Below are positions 7,017-12,984 of a DNA stretch of 12,984 bases, one piece after another (within the stretch, counting starts at the first letter, position 1; every line of letters starts with the position of its first letter). Source of the stretch: an uncultured Oscillospiraceae bacterium (GTDB lineage: Bacteria; Bacillota; Clostridia; Oscillospirales; Acutalibacteraceae); contig CAJKJS010000016.1 of the NCBI GenBank assembly GCA_905200265.1, forward strand, positions 1 through 12,984, written 5' to 3'. The notes under the pieces are model-generated. The model was given only the letters and a program-made list of their open reading frames with translations. It had not been told where the DNA came from and did no database searches. Made by a program: the position numbers and the translations under genes.

Positions 7017-7966
7017 GCTCCTTTCCCTTCATTGGGTTCGCAGTCATCGGGGGTGTAATCCGTCAGCGGGCTGCGCCCCGTATCGGAGTCCCCCGCCTGG
7101 TAGGGGCCATATAGCGTATTGATATCCAGAATCATCTTCCGATTGAGCAGATGCAGCGGAATGTGGCTGGGACATACCCGGCTGCATTCCCCGCAATCGG
7201 TGCAGCGGCCCGTCACATGGTATGCCCGCACAATATGGAACAGCGATTCTTCAAACGGCACGGCGGCCGCTTTTTGGCGGCTATCCAGGGCCGCGCCGTC
7301 AAACACGCATTCCCGGCAGTTGCACGCCGGGCACGCATTGCGGCAGGCATTACAGCGAATACACCGTGAAAACGTCTCTTGCCAGAACGCATACCGCTCT
7401 TCTTCGCTTTTTTCTTCCAGTTCCCGCACGCCCTGGAACCGGTCGCCCTTTTGGGGCGTTTCTTCCGCTTCGGGGCAAAGTAACTCATCATAAACCGCGT
7501 GACGGCCGCCGCGGCACACCGTACACCGCTCTAAGAGGCAACGAGCAAGCGGTTCGCTTTCTTCGCCATACAGGGTCATGAGATGCAACTGATCCCCCTC
7601 TATATTGACCGATAGTACCCCGCGGTTTTCGAAAACCCGCGGGTCTACATTGCCCTCACAGGGGACAGCCAGAATTTTCACCCGGTCCCGCTGGACGCGG
7701 TTTTCACGGATGAGTTCATTGAGGCTATAACTGTCGCAGGGTTTGAGCAGCACGGCGGTCACGCCGTCCTTTTCCCCTGCTGCGATGAGGAATTTACTCA
7801 GGTTCGGGCCACAGAACGCATCATAGCACAGCGATTTTAGTTCCTCGGCCTTCTCAAAAAAAGCCGGTTCGCGCAGCCCGGGCATGTCGCCTTCTTTCCA
7901 GCCCAGCACTCTATCGACCTGCCCGCTTTGCAGCCAGTGCGTAAGCGTTTCTTTTATTCTTTGCAT
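7013..7966 (-). CDS. flxC: FlxC-like iron-sulfur protein (FrhB/FdhB-like N-terminus, two [4Fe-4S])
   Basis: A 317-residue cytoplasmic iron-sulfur protein. The N-terminal part (about 35-150) has scattered cysteines including KPCDSY (76-81) and VPCEGN (101-106), resembling the F420-dehydrogenase/hydrogenase beta-subunit type of fold. Ferredoxin motifs are CIRCNACRNACP (202-213), followed closely by C215, C217 and C220, and CTDCGECSRVCP (255-266). An acidic, probably disordered tail ends the protein. Proteins of this kind sit beside FlxB in flx-hdr loci and should wire FlxA/FlxB to the MvhD-type subunit and HdrA. ATG 7966 follows GGAGG by 7 nt and overlaps flxD by 13 nt, implying translational coupling. 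Its exact biochemical role is not established even in known Flx complexes. Confidence 0.86.
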   Translation of the reverse strand: MQRIKETLTHWLQSGQVDRVLGWKEGDMPGLREPAFFEKAEELKSLCYDAFCGPNLSKFLIAAGEKDGVTAVLLKPCDSYSLNELIRENRVQRDRVKILAVPCEGNVDPRVFENRGVLSVNIEGDQLHLMTLYGEESEPLARCLLERCTVCRGGRHAVYDELLCPEAEETPQKGDRFQGVRELEEKSEEERYAFWQETFSRCIRCNACRNACPACNCRECVFDGAALDSRQKAAAVPFEESLFHIVRAYHVTGRCTDCGECSRVCPSHIPLHLLNRKMILDINTLYGPYQAGDSDTGRSPLTDYTPDDCEPNEGKGA

Positions 7967-8391
7967 CGCACGTCCTCCAGCCTTCTGCAGGGGCCCAATT
8001 TCTGCACAGTCCCCACAAAGTCATTCATCACACTTGCAAACCGGGCGCCTTCTGCAGCCGAGACCCATTCCACCCGGGTGCGCTCTTTTTCAATGCCCAA
8101 GTACGACAGCATGGAAAACAGCAGCGTCATCCGGCGGCGGGCATAATAATTGCCCGTACTGTAATGGCAGTCCCCCGGATGGCACCCGCACAAAATGACC
8201 CCGTCGGCCCCTTTTTGGAAGGCCCGCAACAGAAACATGGGATTCACACGGCAGGAACAGGGCACGCGGATAATCTTTACATCCGCCGGGTAGCTGAGCC
8301 GGCTGCTGCCGGCCAGATCGGCCCCGGCATAGCTGCACCAGTTGCAGCAAAACGCCACAATTTTGGGCGTAAACGATTCCTTTACCGGCAT
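7954..8391 (-). CDS. flxD: MvhD/FlxD-type iron-sulfur protein, link to HdrA
   Basis: A 145-residue protein of the MvhD family (FlxD in Flx complexes), a small [2Fe-2S] protein that docks on HdrA and feeds it electrons from a hydrogenase, formate dehydrogenase or, here, the Flx module. Family motifs are CCNWCSYAGADLAG (15-28), RVPCSCRV (42-49) and CGCHPGDCHY (68-77). The second motif usually reads PCSGRV or PCTGRV; here the Gly is replaced by C47. Length is normal. ATG 8391 overlaps the hdrA stop by 10 nt, with GGAGGT 9 nt upstream inside hdrA; the longer frame to 8490 lacks family support. No MvhA/MvhG hydrogenase subunits are present, so electrons should come from FlxA-C. Confidence 0.92.
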   Translation of the reverse strand: MPVKESFTPKIVAFCCNWCSYAGADLAGSSRLSYPADVKIIRVPCSCRVNPMFLLRAFQKGADGVILCGCHPGDCHYSTGNYYARRRMTLLFSMLSYLGIEKERTRVEWVSAAEGARFASVMNDFVGTVQKLGPCRRLEDVRCKE

Positions 8392-10367
8392 ATTGCGTCC
8401 ACCTCCGCCAAAATTTGTCGATTGGAAAAGCCCTGCAAGTCCATCACACCGCTGGGGCAAGCCACCGTACAGGCGCCGCACCCCTGGCACAGGGCTGTAT
8501 TCACGACGGCGACCCGTCGTTTTTCCCGGCCACCCATCACGCGCAGTTCCTTTTCTTCATAGGAAATGGCCCCATAGGGACACACCTTTTCGCATTCACC
8601 GCATCCGTTACAACGCACTTCTTCCGGGTGTGCGGTGCAGGGATTCGCCGTGAGTTCTTTTTTGCTGAGCAGCCCAATCACCTTGGCCGCCGCCGCCCCG
8701 GCCTGGGACACGGTTTCGGGGATATCCTTCGGCCCCTGACACATGCCCGACAGGAAAATACCGGCTGTGGGGGATTCCACCGGGCGCAGTTTGGGGTGCG
8801 CTTCGGTAAAGAAATCGTTCGTGTCCATACTGGCGGTGAGCATGGTCGCCAGTTTCCGGGCATCGGGCGACGGTTCCACCGCCACCGCCAGCACTACCAA
8901 GTCGGCCGGCATCAGCACCTGGCGGTCTTCCAGTAAATCACTGCCCTGCACTATCAGGTGCCCGTCTTCTTCGTATACTTTGCCGACCTGGCCTTTGCGG
9001 TAATCCACCTGATATTCTTCAGCTGCCCGGCGGTAAAATTCGTCAAAATTCTTGCCGGGGGTACGCACATCGATATAAAACACATGCACGTCCATATCGG
9101 GCCAGTGGTCCCGGATCAACATGGCGTGTTTGGCTGTGTACATACAGCAAATTTTGCTACAATAGCTCTTATCCCGGCAGGTCTGGCCGCGGGAGCCCAC
9201 ACACTGAATAAAAACAATGTTTTTCGGCTTACGTCCGTCGGACGGGCAACGCAGTTCGCCGCCGGTGGGCCCTGCCGCATTCATCAGCCGTTCCAGTTCC
9301 AACGAGGTAATCACGTCCGGATACCGGCCGTAGCCATATTCGCCAAATTGGTTGGGCCGGATGGGCTGAAAGCCTGTAGCGGCCACGATCGCACCGTATT
9401 CCCGCTCGATGAGTTCATCCTGCTGGGTGTAATCGATAGCCCCGGCAGCACACACCTTTTCGCACACGCCGCACTTGCCGGTTTGTAATTTCAGGCAATG
9501 CTGCGCATCGATCACCGCCACATTGGGAATCGCCTGGGCAAACGGAATGTAAATGGCACTGCGGGTATTCAGCCCGCAGTTAAATTCATTTTTCGCTTTG
9601 CGGCTGGGGCATTTTTCCATGCACGCGCCGCACCCGGTACAGCGGTCTTCCCTCACAAACCGGGCTTTTTTGCGAATGGTCACCGTGAAATTCCCCACAT
9701 AACCCGACACCTTTTCCACTTCACTGTAGGTATACAGGTGGATGTTTTCATTTTGGGCCGCTTCCACCATTTTCGGGGTGAGAATACAGGCCGAACAGTC
9801 CAATGTGGGGAAGGTTTTATCCAGCTGTGCCATTTTGCCGCCAATGGTGGGTTCCTTTTCCACGATATCCACTTCGTACCCGGCGTTAGCCACATCCAGC
9901 GCCGTCGACAGCCCGGCAATACCGCCGCCAATGACCAGCGCCCGGCGGGTCACCCCGCTGCGCCCGGCGGTTAATGGCGTATCGCGTTTGACTTTCGCTA
10001 CGGCCGCCCGCATCAGGACAATGGCTTTATCGGTCGCTTCTTCCCGGTTTTTGTGAATCCAGGAACACTGTTCCCGGATGTTGGCAATTTCCACCATATA
10101 GGGGTTGAGCCCTTCCCGCTCCGCCGCCCGGCGGAAGGTGGCTTCGTGCATACGGGGTGAACAGGAACATACCACCACCCCATCCAGGCCGTACTCCCGA
10201 ATGGCCTTTGTGATCGTCTCCTGGCCTGCTTCGGAACACATGTACCGGTAATCACAGGCGACGACCACCCCGGGGATCGTCCTGGCGGCCGCCGCTACTT
10301 TTTCTACATCCACCGTACCGGCGATATTGGAACCGCAGTGGCAGACAAAAACACCAATTTTCGGCAT
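8382..10367 (-). CDS. hdrA: Heterodisulfide reductase subunit HdrA, candidate electron-bifurcating flavoprotein
   Basis: A 661-residue full-length HdrA. In the methanogen complex its FAD splits electron pairs between ferredoxin and the HdrBC branch. The N-terminal cysteine-rich domain has VCHCGSNIAG (8-17), C44 and CSCSPRMHE (67-75). A thioredoxin-reductase-like FAD domain begins at GGGIAG (147-152) and includes the conserved CSACILTPKM (191-200). An inserted ferredoxin carries CTGCGACMEKCP (243-254) and C291/C299/C302/C306. The HdrA-specific cluster C389, C397, C403, C407 and C408 precedes K413. A C-terminal two-cluster ferredoxin has CNGCGECEKVCP (586-597) and CQGCGACTVACP (627-638), the likely exit to soluble ferredoxin. 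There is no in-frame TGA, so no selenocysteine. GGGGGAGG lies about 9 nt before ATG 10367, 18 nt after the hdrC stop. Bifurcation is inferred from the family. Confidence 0.96.
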   Translation of the reverse strand: MPKIGVFVCHCGSNIAGTVDVEKVAAAARTIPGVVVACDYRYMCSEAGQETITKAIREYGLDGVVVCSCSPRMHEATFRRAAEREGLNPYMVEIANIREQCSWIHKNREEATDKAIVLMRAAVAKVKRDTPLTAGRSGVTRRALVIGGGIAGLSTALDVANAGYEVDIVEKEPTIGGKMAQLDKTFPTLDCSACILTPKMVEAAQNENIHLYTYSEVEKVSGYVGNFTVTIRKKARFVREDRCTGCGACMEKCPSRKAKNEFNCGLNTRSAIYIPFAQAIPNVAVIDAQHCLKLQTGKCGVCEKVCAAGAIDYTQQDELIEREYGAIVAATGFQPIRPNQFGEYGYGRYPDVITSLELERLMNAAGPTGGELRCPSDGRKPKNIVFIQCVGSRGQTCRDKSYCSKICCMYTAKHAMLIRDHWPDMDVHVFYIDVRTPGKNFDEFYRRAAEEYQVDYRKGQVGKVYEEDGHLIVQGSDLLEDRQVLMPADLVVLAVAVEPSPDARKLATMLTASMDTNDFFTEAHPKLRPVESPTAGIFLSGMCQGPKDIPETVSQAGAAAAKVIGLLSKKELTANPCTAHPEEVRCNGCGECEKVCPYGAISYEEKELRVMGGREKRRVAVVNTALCQGCGACTVACPSGVMDLQGFSNRQILAEVDAICR

Positions 10368-10385
10368 ACTGTTTTTTCCTCCCCC

Positions 10386-10778
10386 TTATTTCCGGTATTT
10401 GCGCAACGCCGCCATCAAGGCCTGCTGGGGCATTTCGTCATCCACCACATCCGGCACCTGGTCCGGCGAAAAATGCGCCATGCCCCGGGGACGCACCGCA
10501 CACTGCCGCACGCCTTCCACTAAACGGGCCGGATCTACCCCGCGGGGGCACCGTTCGCTGCATGCCATACAGGAAAGGCACAGCCAGATGCTGTTGCTCC
10601 TGAGCAGCGTATCTGCCTGTCCATGCAGCAGCAGAGAGGCAAAACGGTGGGGCTTTTGGTCCATCTGCCCGGCTACGGGACAGGCCGCCGTACAGCGCCC
10701 ACACCGGATACATGAGTTCGCATCGGCCCCGCTCAGCTGCAAAATCTGCCTGGATACTTCCTTTTCCGTCACCGTCAT
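10386..10778 (-). CDS. hdrC: Heterodisulfide reductase subunit HdrC
   Basis: A 130-residue two-cluster ferredoxin subunit that passes electrons from HdrA to HdrB. The motifs are CIRCGRCTAACPVAG (23-37) and CLSCMACSERCPRG (67-80), both complete CxxCxxCxxxCP sites expected to hold [4Fe-4S]. Only about 50 residues follow the second site, so it is a compact bacterial-type HdrC, shorter than methanogen HdrC. ATG 10778 overlaps the hdrB stop as ATGA, so its translation is probably coupled to hdrB. No membrane helix of the HdrE/DsrM kind is fused or adjacent, consistent with a soluble complex. Confidence 0.94.
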   Translation of the reverse strand: MTVTEKEVSRQILQLSGADANSCIRCGRCTAACPVAGQMDQKPHRFASLLLHGQADTLLRSNSIWLCLSCMACSERCPRGVDPARLVEGVRQCAVRPRGMAHFSPDQVPDVVDDEMPQQALMAALRKYRK

Positions 10779-11578
10779 GCGTTTGTGCCCCCTTCCTTTA
10801 AAAGGCCCAGCGCCCGGGCCAGTACTTCGGTAAAGTAGCTGACGCGGATCTGCCCATCGGCCACTTTTTTCAAATTATACCGACATAGCGGGCACGCGGT
10901 CACCAGTTCTTCCACCCCGTTTTTCAGGGCGTTCTCAATGACCCGGCGGGCCGCTTTTCCGGCGGCCTGCGGATCGTCCACCACCCGGTAACCACCGCAG
11001 CATTCATTGCGCATGGGGAAGTCCACCGGCTCGGCCCCCAGGGCCGCCAGCAGGTTTTCCAGAACGCTGGGGGATTCCGGATCATCAAACTGCATAACCC
11101 CCGACGGGCGCAACAGCATACAACCATAATAGGCCCCGATTTTTTCCCCGGTCAGGGGCTTTTCCACCCGGGCCCGAATGGCGTCAAATCCGATTTCATC
11201 CCGTAGCACTTCCAGGTAGTGCAGCACCTTTGTCTGTCCCTCATAGGGCATATCAAATCCCAGATACCGGTTGGCACGAAATGCGATATCGCCACCCTGT
11301 TTCATGTCGTCATTGACGCGTTTGATCACGTGATGGCAGGCGGCACATACCGTAACAAGGTCCTGTCCCTGCTGCCGGGCCTCTTCCAGGGCCCGCACAG
11401 CCGACAGTTTCGGCGCAATTTCATCGCTGGCCATGGGGTATACGGCCCCACAGCACTGCCACTGGGGCAACTCTTGCAGGGAAAAGCCCAGCTTCTCGGC
11501 ACACTGGCGAGCATACAGGTCCAGTTCGCGGGCCTTTTCCTTCAGGGTGCAGCCGGGGAAATAGCTGTACTGTTTCAT
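10775..11578 (-). CDS. hdrB: Heterodisulfide reductase subunit HdrB (two CCG motifs)
   Basis: A 267-residue HdrB, first gene of the operon. Two cysteine-rich CCG domains are complete: C10, C42-C43, C78 and C81; and C153, C193-C194, C229 and C232. In methanogen HdrB such motifs ligate two non-cubane [4Fe-4S] clusters that reduce the CoM-S-S-CoB heterodisulfide. Those coenzymes are not expected here, so the physiological partner is open: it could hand electrons to the fumarate reductase pair at the end of the operon, or reduce an unknown disulfide. ATG 11578 is preferred because AAGGA lies 6 nt upstream and the protein then begins with the family pattern YSYFPGCTL. The frame is open to 11725, but that extension would cross the promoter and has no HdrB similarity. 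Confidence 0.95.
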   Translation of the reverse strand: MKQYSYFPGCTLKEKARELDLYARQCAEKLGFSLQELPQWQCCGAVYPMASDEIAPKLSAVRALEEARQQGQDLVTVCAACHHVIKRVNDDMKQGGDIAFRANRYLGFDMPYEGQTKVLHYLEVLRDEIGFDAIRARVEKPLTGEKIGAYYGCMLLRPSGVMQFDDPESPSVLENLLAALGAEPVDFPMRNECCGGYRVVDDPQAAGKAARRVIENALKNGVEELVTACPLCRYNLKKVADGQIRVSYFTEVLARALGLLKEGGTNA

Positions 11579-11668
11579 CTGATTCCTTCTTCCTTTGCAA
11601 AGGGCCGGCCAAAAGCCGGGGTCTGTTTCCCGGGTCGGCCGGTCTGCCCGATCCCGTTTTTTCATATA
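11579..11668 (-). promoter_or_regulatory. GC-rich leader of the hdr operon with alternative hairpins
   Basis: The predicted transcript has about 90 untranslated nt before hdrB. Short GC-only inverted repeats compete for the same bases. CCGGC (11605-11609) can pair with GCCGG (11615-11619), while CCGGCC (11605-11610) can pair with GGCCGG (11637-11642). CCGGG (11616-11620) can also pair with CCCGG (11629-11633). No U-tract follows, so it is not an obvious terminator, and I recognise no riboswitch. It may be only a structured leader. Confidence 0.3.
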
Positions 11669-11674
11669 AGGTTT

Positions 11675-11703
11675 ATTATACCGGTTTTCTGGTTTTTTTT
11701 GAA
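11675..11703 (-). promoter_or_regulatory. Predicted sigma-A promoter of the hdr-flx-frd operon
   Basis: On the minus strand a perfect -10 TATAAT (11680-11675) lies 17 nt downstream of TTCAAA (11703-11698), which matches the -35 consensus at 4 of 6. Transcription would begin near 11668. A short dyad TATAA-6 nt-TTATA (11665-11680) overlaps the -10 and start region and could be an operator, or chance in AT-rich DNA. No other strong promoter was seen in the intergenic region for this strand. Confidence 0.6.
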
Positions 11704-11754
11704 GGGGGCGGCGGCAAAAATTCAACCCTCCTTTTTCTTTTTACGCAAAAAAGC

Positions 11755-11783
11755 TTGCGCCCCGGTTTTCTTTGGGCTATGCT
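11755..11783 (+). promoter_or_regulatory. Possible promoter of the divergent aminotransferase gene
   Basis: TTGCGC (11755-11760) and TATGCT (11778-11783) are spaced 17 nt, matching the -35 at 3 of 6 and the -10 at 4 of 6. Spacing and position are good but the boxes are moderate. The spacer carries CCGGTTTTCT, the same 10-mer found in the spacer of the divergent operon promoter. Confidence 0.4.
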
Positions 11784-11800
11784 GTAAAAAAAGAAATTGG

Positions 11801-11829
11801 AACCGGAAGGCCCCCTTAATGCCCCGGTT
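11801..11829 (+). promoter_or_regulatory. Hairpin in the aminotransferase leader
   Basis: AACCGG (11801-11806) pairs with CCGGTT (11824-11829) and, inside it, AAGG (11807-11810) pairs with CCTT (11814-11817) around a 3-nt loop. This leaves a 6-nt bulge on the 3' side. The stem ends just before the AGGAG ribosome binding site (11834-11838), so it could affect initiation. No U-run typical of a terminator follows. Confidence 0.3.
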
Positions 11830-11846
11830 AAAAAGGAGCGAAACCC

Positions 11847-12984
11847 ATGCCCGAACTCAGTGCCCGCGTAATGACGTTTACCGATTCTGTCATTCGCCGT
11901 ATGACCCGCATCAGCAACCAATACGGCGCCATCAATTTAAGCCAGGGTTTTCCCGATTTTGACCCGCCCCGCGCCATTTTGGATGAACTGGCCCGGGTGG
12001 CCTATGACGGCCCGCACCAGTATTCCATAACTTTCGGCGCCCAGAACCTGCGCGAGGCCATCGCCCGCAAACATGAACATTTCAGCGGACAGAAAGTCGA
12101 CCCCAATACGCAGATCGTGGTGACCTGTGGTAGCACAGAAGCTATGATGACCGCCATGATGACCGTGTGTAACCCCGGAGATAAAGTGGTGGTGTTTTCC
12201 CCGTTTTACGAAAACTACGGCGCCGATGCGATCTTGTCGGGCGCTGACCCCATTTACGTGCCGCTGACGCCCCCAGATTTTTCGTTTGACCGGGATGTAC
12301 TGCGGGCTGCTTTTGCCCAAAAGCCCAAAGCGCTCATTTTGTGCAATCCCTCGAACCCCACAGGGAAAGTATTCACCCGGGAAGAACTTACCTATATCGC
12401 CGGGCTTGCCATCGAATTTGATACGTTCGTCATCACCGACGAAGTGTACGAACACATTGTGTTCGCCCCGTACCACCACGAATATATGGCCGCCCTGCCG
12501 GGTATGGCGGAGCGCACGATTACGTGTAATTCCCTATCGAAGACCTATTCCATCACCGGTTGGCGGCTGGGGTACATGATCGCCCCACCCGAAGTGGCCG
12601 AAGCCGCGAAAAAAGTCCACGATTTTCTCACCGTGGGCGCACCCGCTCCCCTACAGGAAGCCGCTGTGACTGGAATTTCCTTTGACGACGATTATTACCG
12701 ATCTTTGCAGGACTTGTACACCGAAAAACGGAATTTCTTCTGCGACGGACTGAAAAAACTGGGGCTTTCCTACACCGTACCCCAGGGCACCTATTTTGTG
12801 CTGATGGATATTTCCGACTTTCTTACAATGCCTCAGTTTGCCGGATGGAGCGACCTGGCCTTTTGCGAATGGATGATCCGGGAAATCGGCGTAGCCGCCG
12901 TGCCGGGTTCCAGCTTCTTCCGGGAAAACGTCAATCATCTTGTCCGGTTCCATTTTGCCCGGGGCCGCGATGTGCTGCAGCAGG
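11847..12984 (+). CDS. PLP-dependent aminotransferase, class I (3' end outside window)
   Basis: An open frame of 379 codons that runs off the right edge without a stop; relatives are about 385-400 residues, so only a short tail is missing. It is a fold-type I aminotransferase of the aspartate/aromatic/kynurenine-methionine group. Visible landmarks are NLSQGFPDF (30-38), CGSTEAM (94-100) for PLP phosphate contacts, NPSNPTG (167-173), TDEVYEH (197-203), SLSKTYSITGWRLGY (229-243) with the Schiff-base lysine K232, and R367 in VRFHF for the substrate alpha-carboxylate. ATG 11847 follows AGGAG by 8 nt. It is transcribed divergently from the hdr operon. Amino donor and acceptor cannot be read from sequence; aspartate, methionine or aromatic amino acids are all possible. 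Confidence 0.93.
   Translation, partial: MPELSARVMTFTDSVIRRMTRISNQYGAINLSQGFPDFDPPRAILDELARVAYDGPHQYSITFGAQNLREAIARKHEHFSGQKVDPNTQIVVTCGSTEAMMTAMMTVCNPGDKVVVFSPFYENYGADAILSGADPIYVPLTPPDFSFDRDVLRAAFAQKPKALILCNPSNPTGKVFTREELTYIAGLAIEFDTFVITDEVYEHIVFAPYHHEYMAALPGMAERTITCNSLSKTYSITGWRLGYMIAPPEVAEAAKKVHDFLTVGAPAPLQEAAVTGISFDDDYYRSLQDLYTEKRNFFCDGLKKLGLSYTVPQGTYFVLMDISDFLTMPQFAGWSDLAFCEWMIREIGVAAVPGSSFFRENVNHLVRFHFARGRDVLQQ

Noticed and set aside
8392..8490. N-terminal extension of the MvhD/FlxD gene into hdrA
   Set aside because: The upstream residues have no MvhD similarity, and GGAGGT sits correctly before ATG 8391.
8415..9974. Several plus-strand frames opposite hdrA
   Set aside because: They are antisense to the fully conserved HdrA coding sequence, and none has a plausible start signal.
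8382..10367. Selenocysteine in HdrA
   Set aside because: Some HdrA proteins carry Sec, but the frame here has no internal TGA and all cluster positions are Cys.
11579..11725. N-terminal extension of hdrB to 11725
   Set aside because: The extension would include the TATAAT promoter, is basic and unlike HdrB, and the ATG at 11578 has a good ribosome binding site and family-typical N-terminus.

Overview
The window looks like a piece of a moderately GC-rich, Gram-positive-type anaerobe (Bacillota). A fermentative Negativicutes or Clostridia member is my best guess. The evidence is strong GGAGG-type ribosome binding sites, a DUF4830 protein, a UgpC/MsmK-type ABC ATPase, and a large soluble Hdr/Flx electron-transfer operon without cytochromes or membrane anchors. 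The taxonomic call is inference only.

Layout: positions 1-2768 hold three short, separately controlled minus-strand units. These are an orphan sugar-type ABC ATPase (61-1173) with a hairpin terminator at the window edge, an RsuA-type 16S rRNA pseudouridine synthase (1369-2100), and a small exported or anchored DUF4830 protein (2180-2674). Positions 2737-11703 hold one tightly packed minus-strand operon of nine genes. In transcription order it encodes HdrB, HdrC, HdrA, an MvhD/FlxD protein, two AsrA/FrhB-like iron-sulfur proteins (FlxC, FlxB), an AsrB-like NAD(P)H:flavin protein (FlxA), a fumarate-reductase-type iron-sulfur subunit, and a fumarate-reductase/succinate-dehydrogenase-type flavoprotein. 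Junctions are overlaps of 4-14 nt or gaps of 13-18 nt. A TATAAT promoter precedes the operon and a strong intrinsic terminator follows it. Divergent from it, a PLP aminotransferase gene (11847 to the right edge, incomplete) shares the 268-nt intergenic region.

How it works together (inference from families): FlxABCD-HdrABC complexes are soluble NAD(P)H-oxidising complexes thought to use the HdrA flavin for electron bifurcation. Here the same operon ends in a soluble fumarate reductase pair resembling the methanogen thiol:fumarate reductase TfrAB. The flavoprotein lacks the His that carries covalent FAD, and the iron-sulfur subunit has two full [4Fe-4S] motifs and no CCG half. The CCG protein is present separately as HdrB. 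The simplest reading is a cytoplasmic NADH-dependent fumarate reductase in which exergonic fumarate reduction could drive ferredoxin reduction. There is no hydrogenase large subunit, DsrC or cytochrome b in the window. This nine-gene module is the most interesting content.
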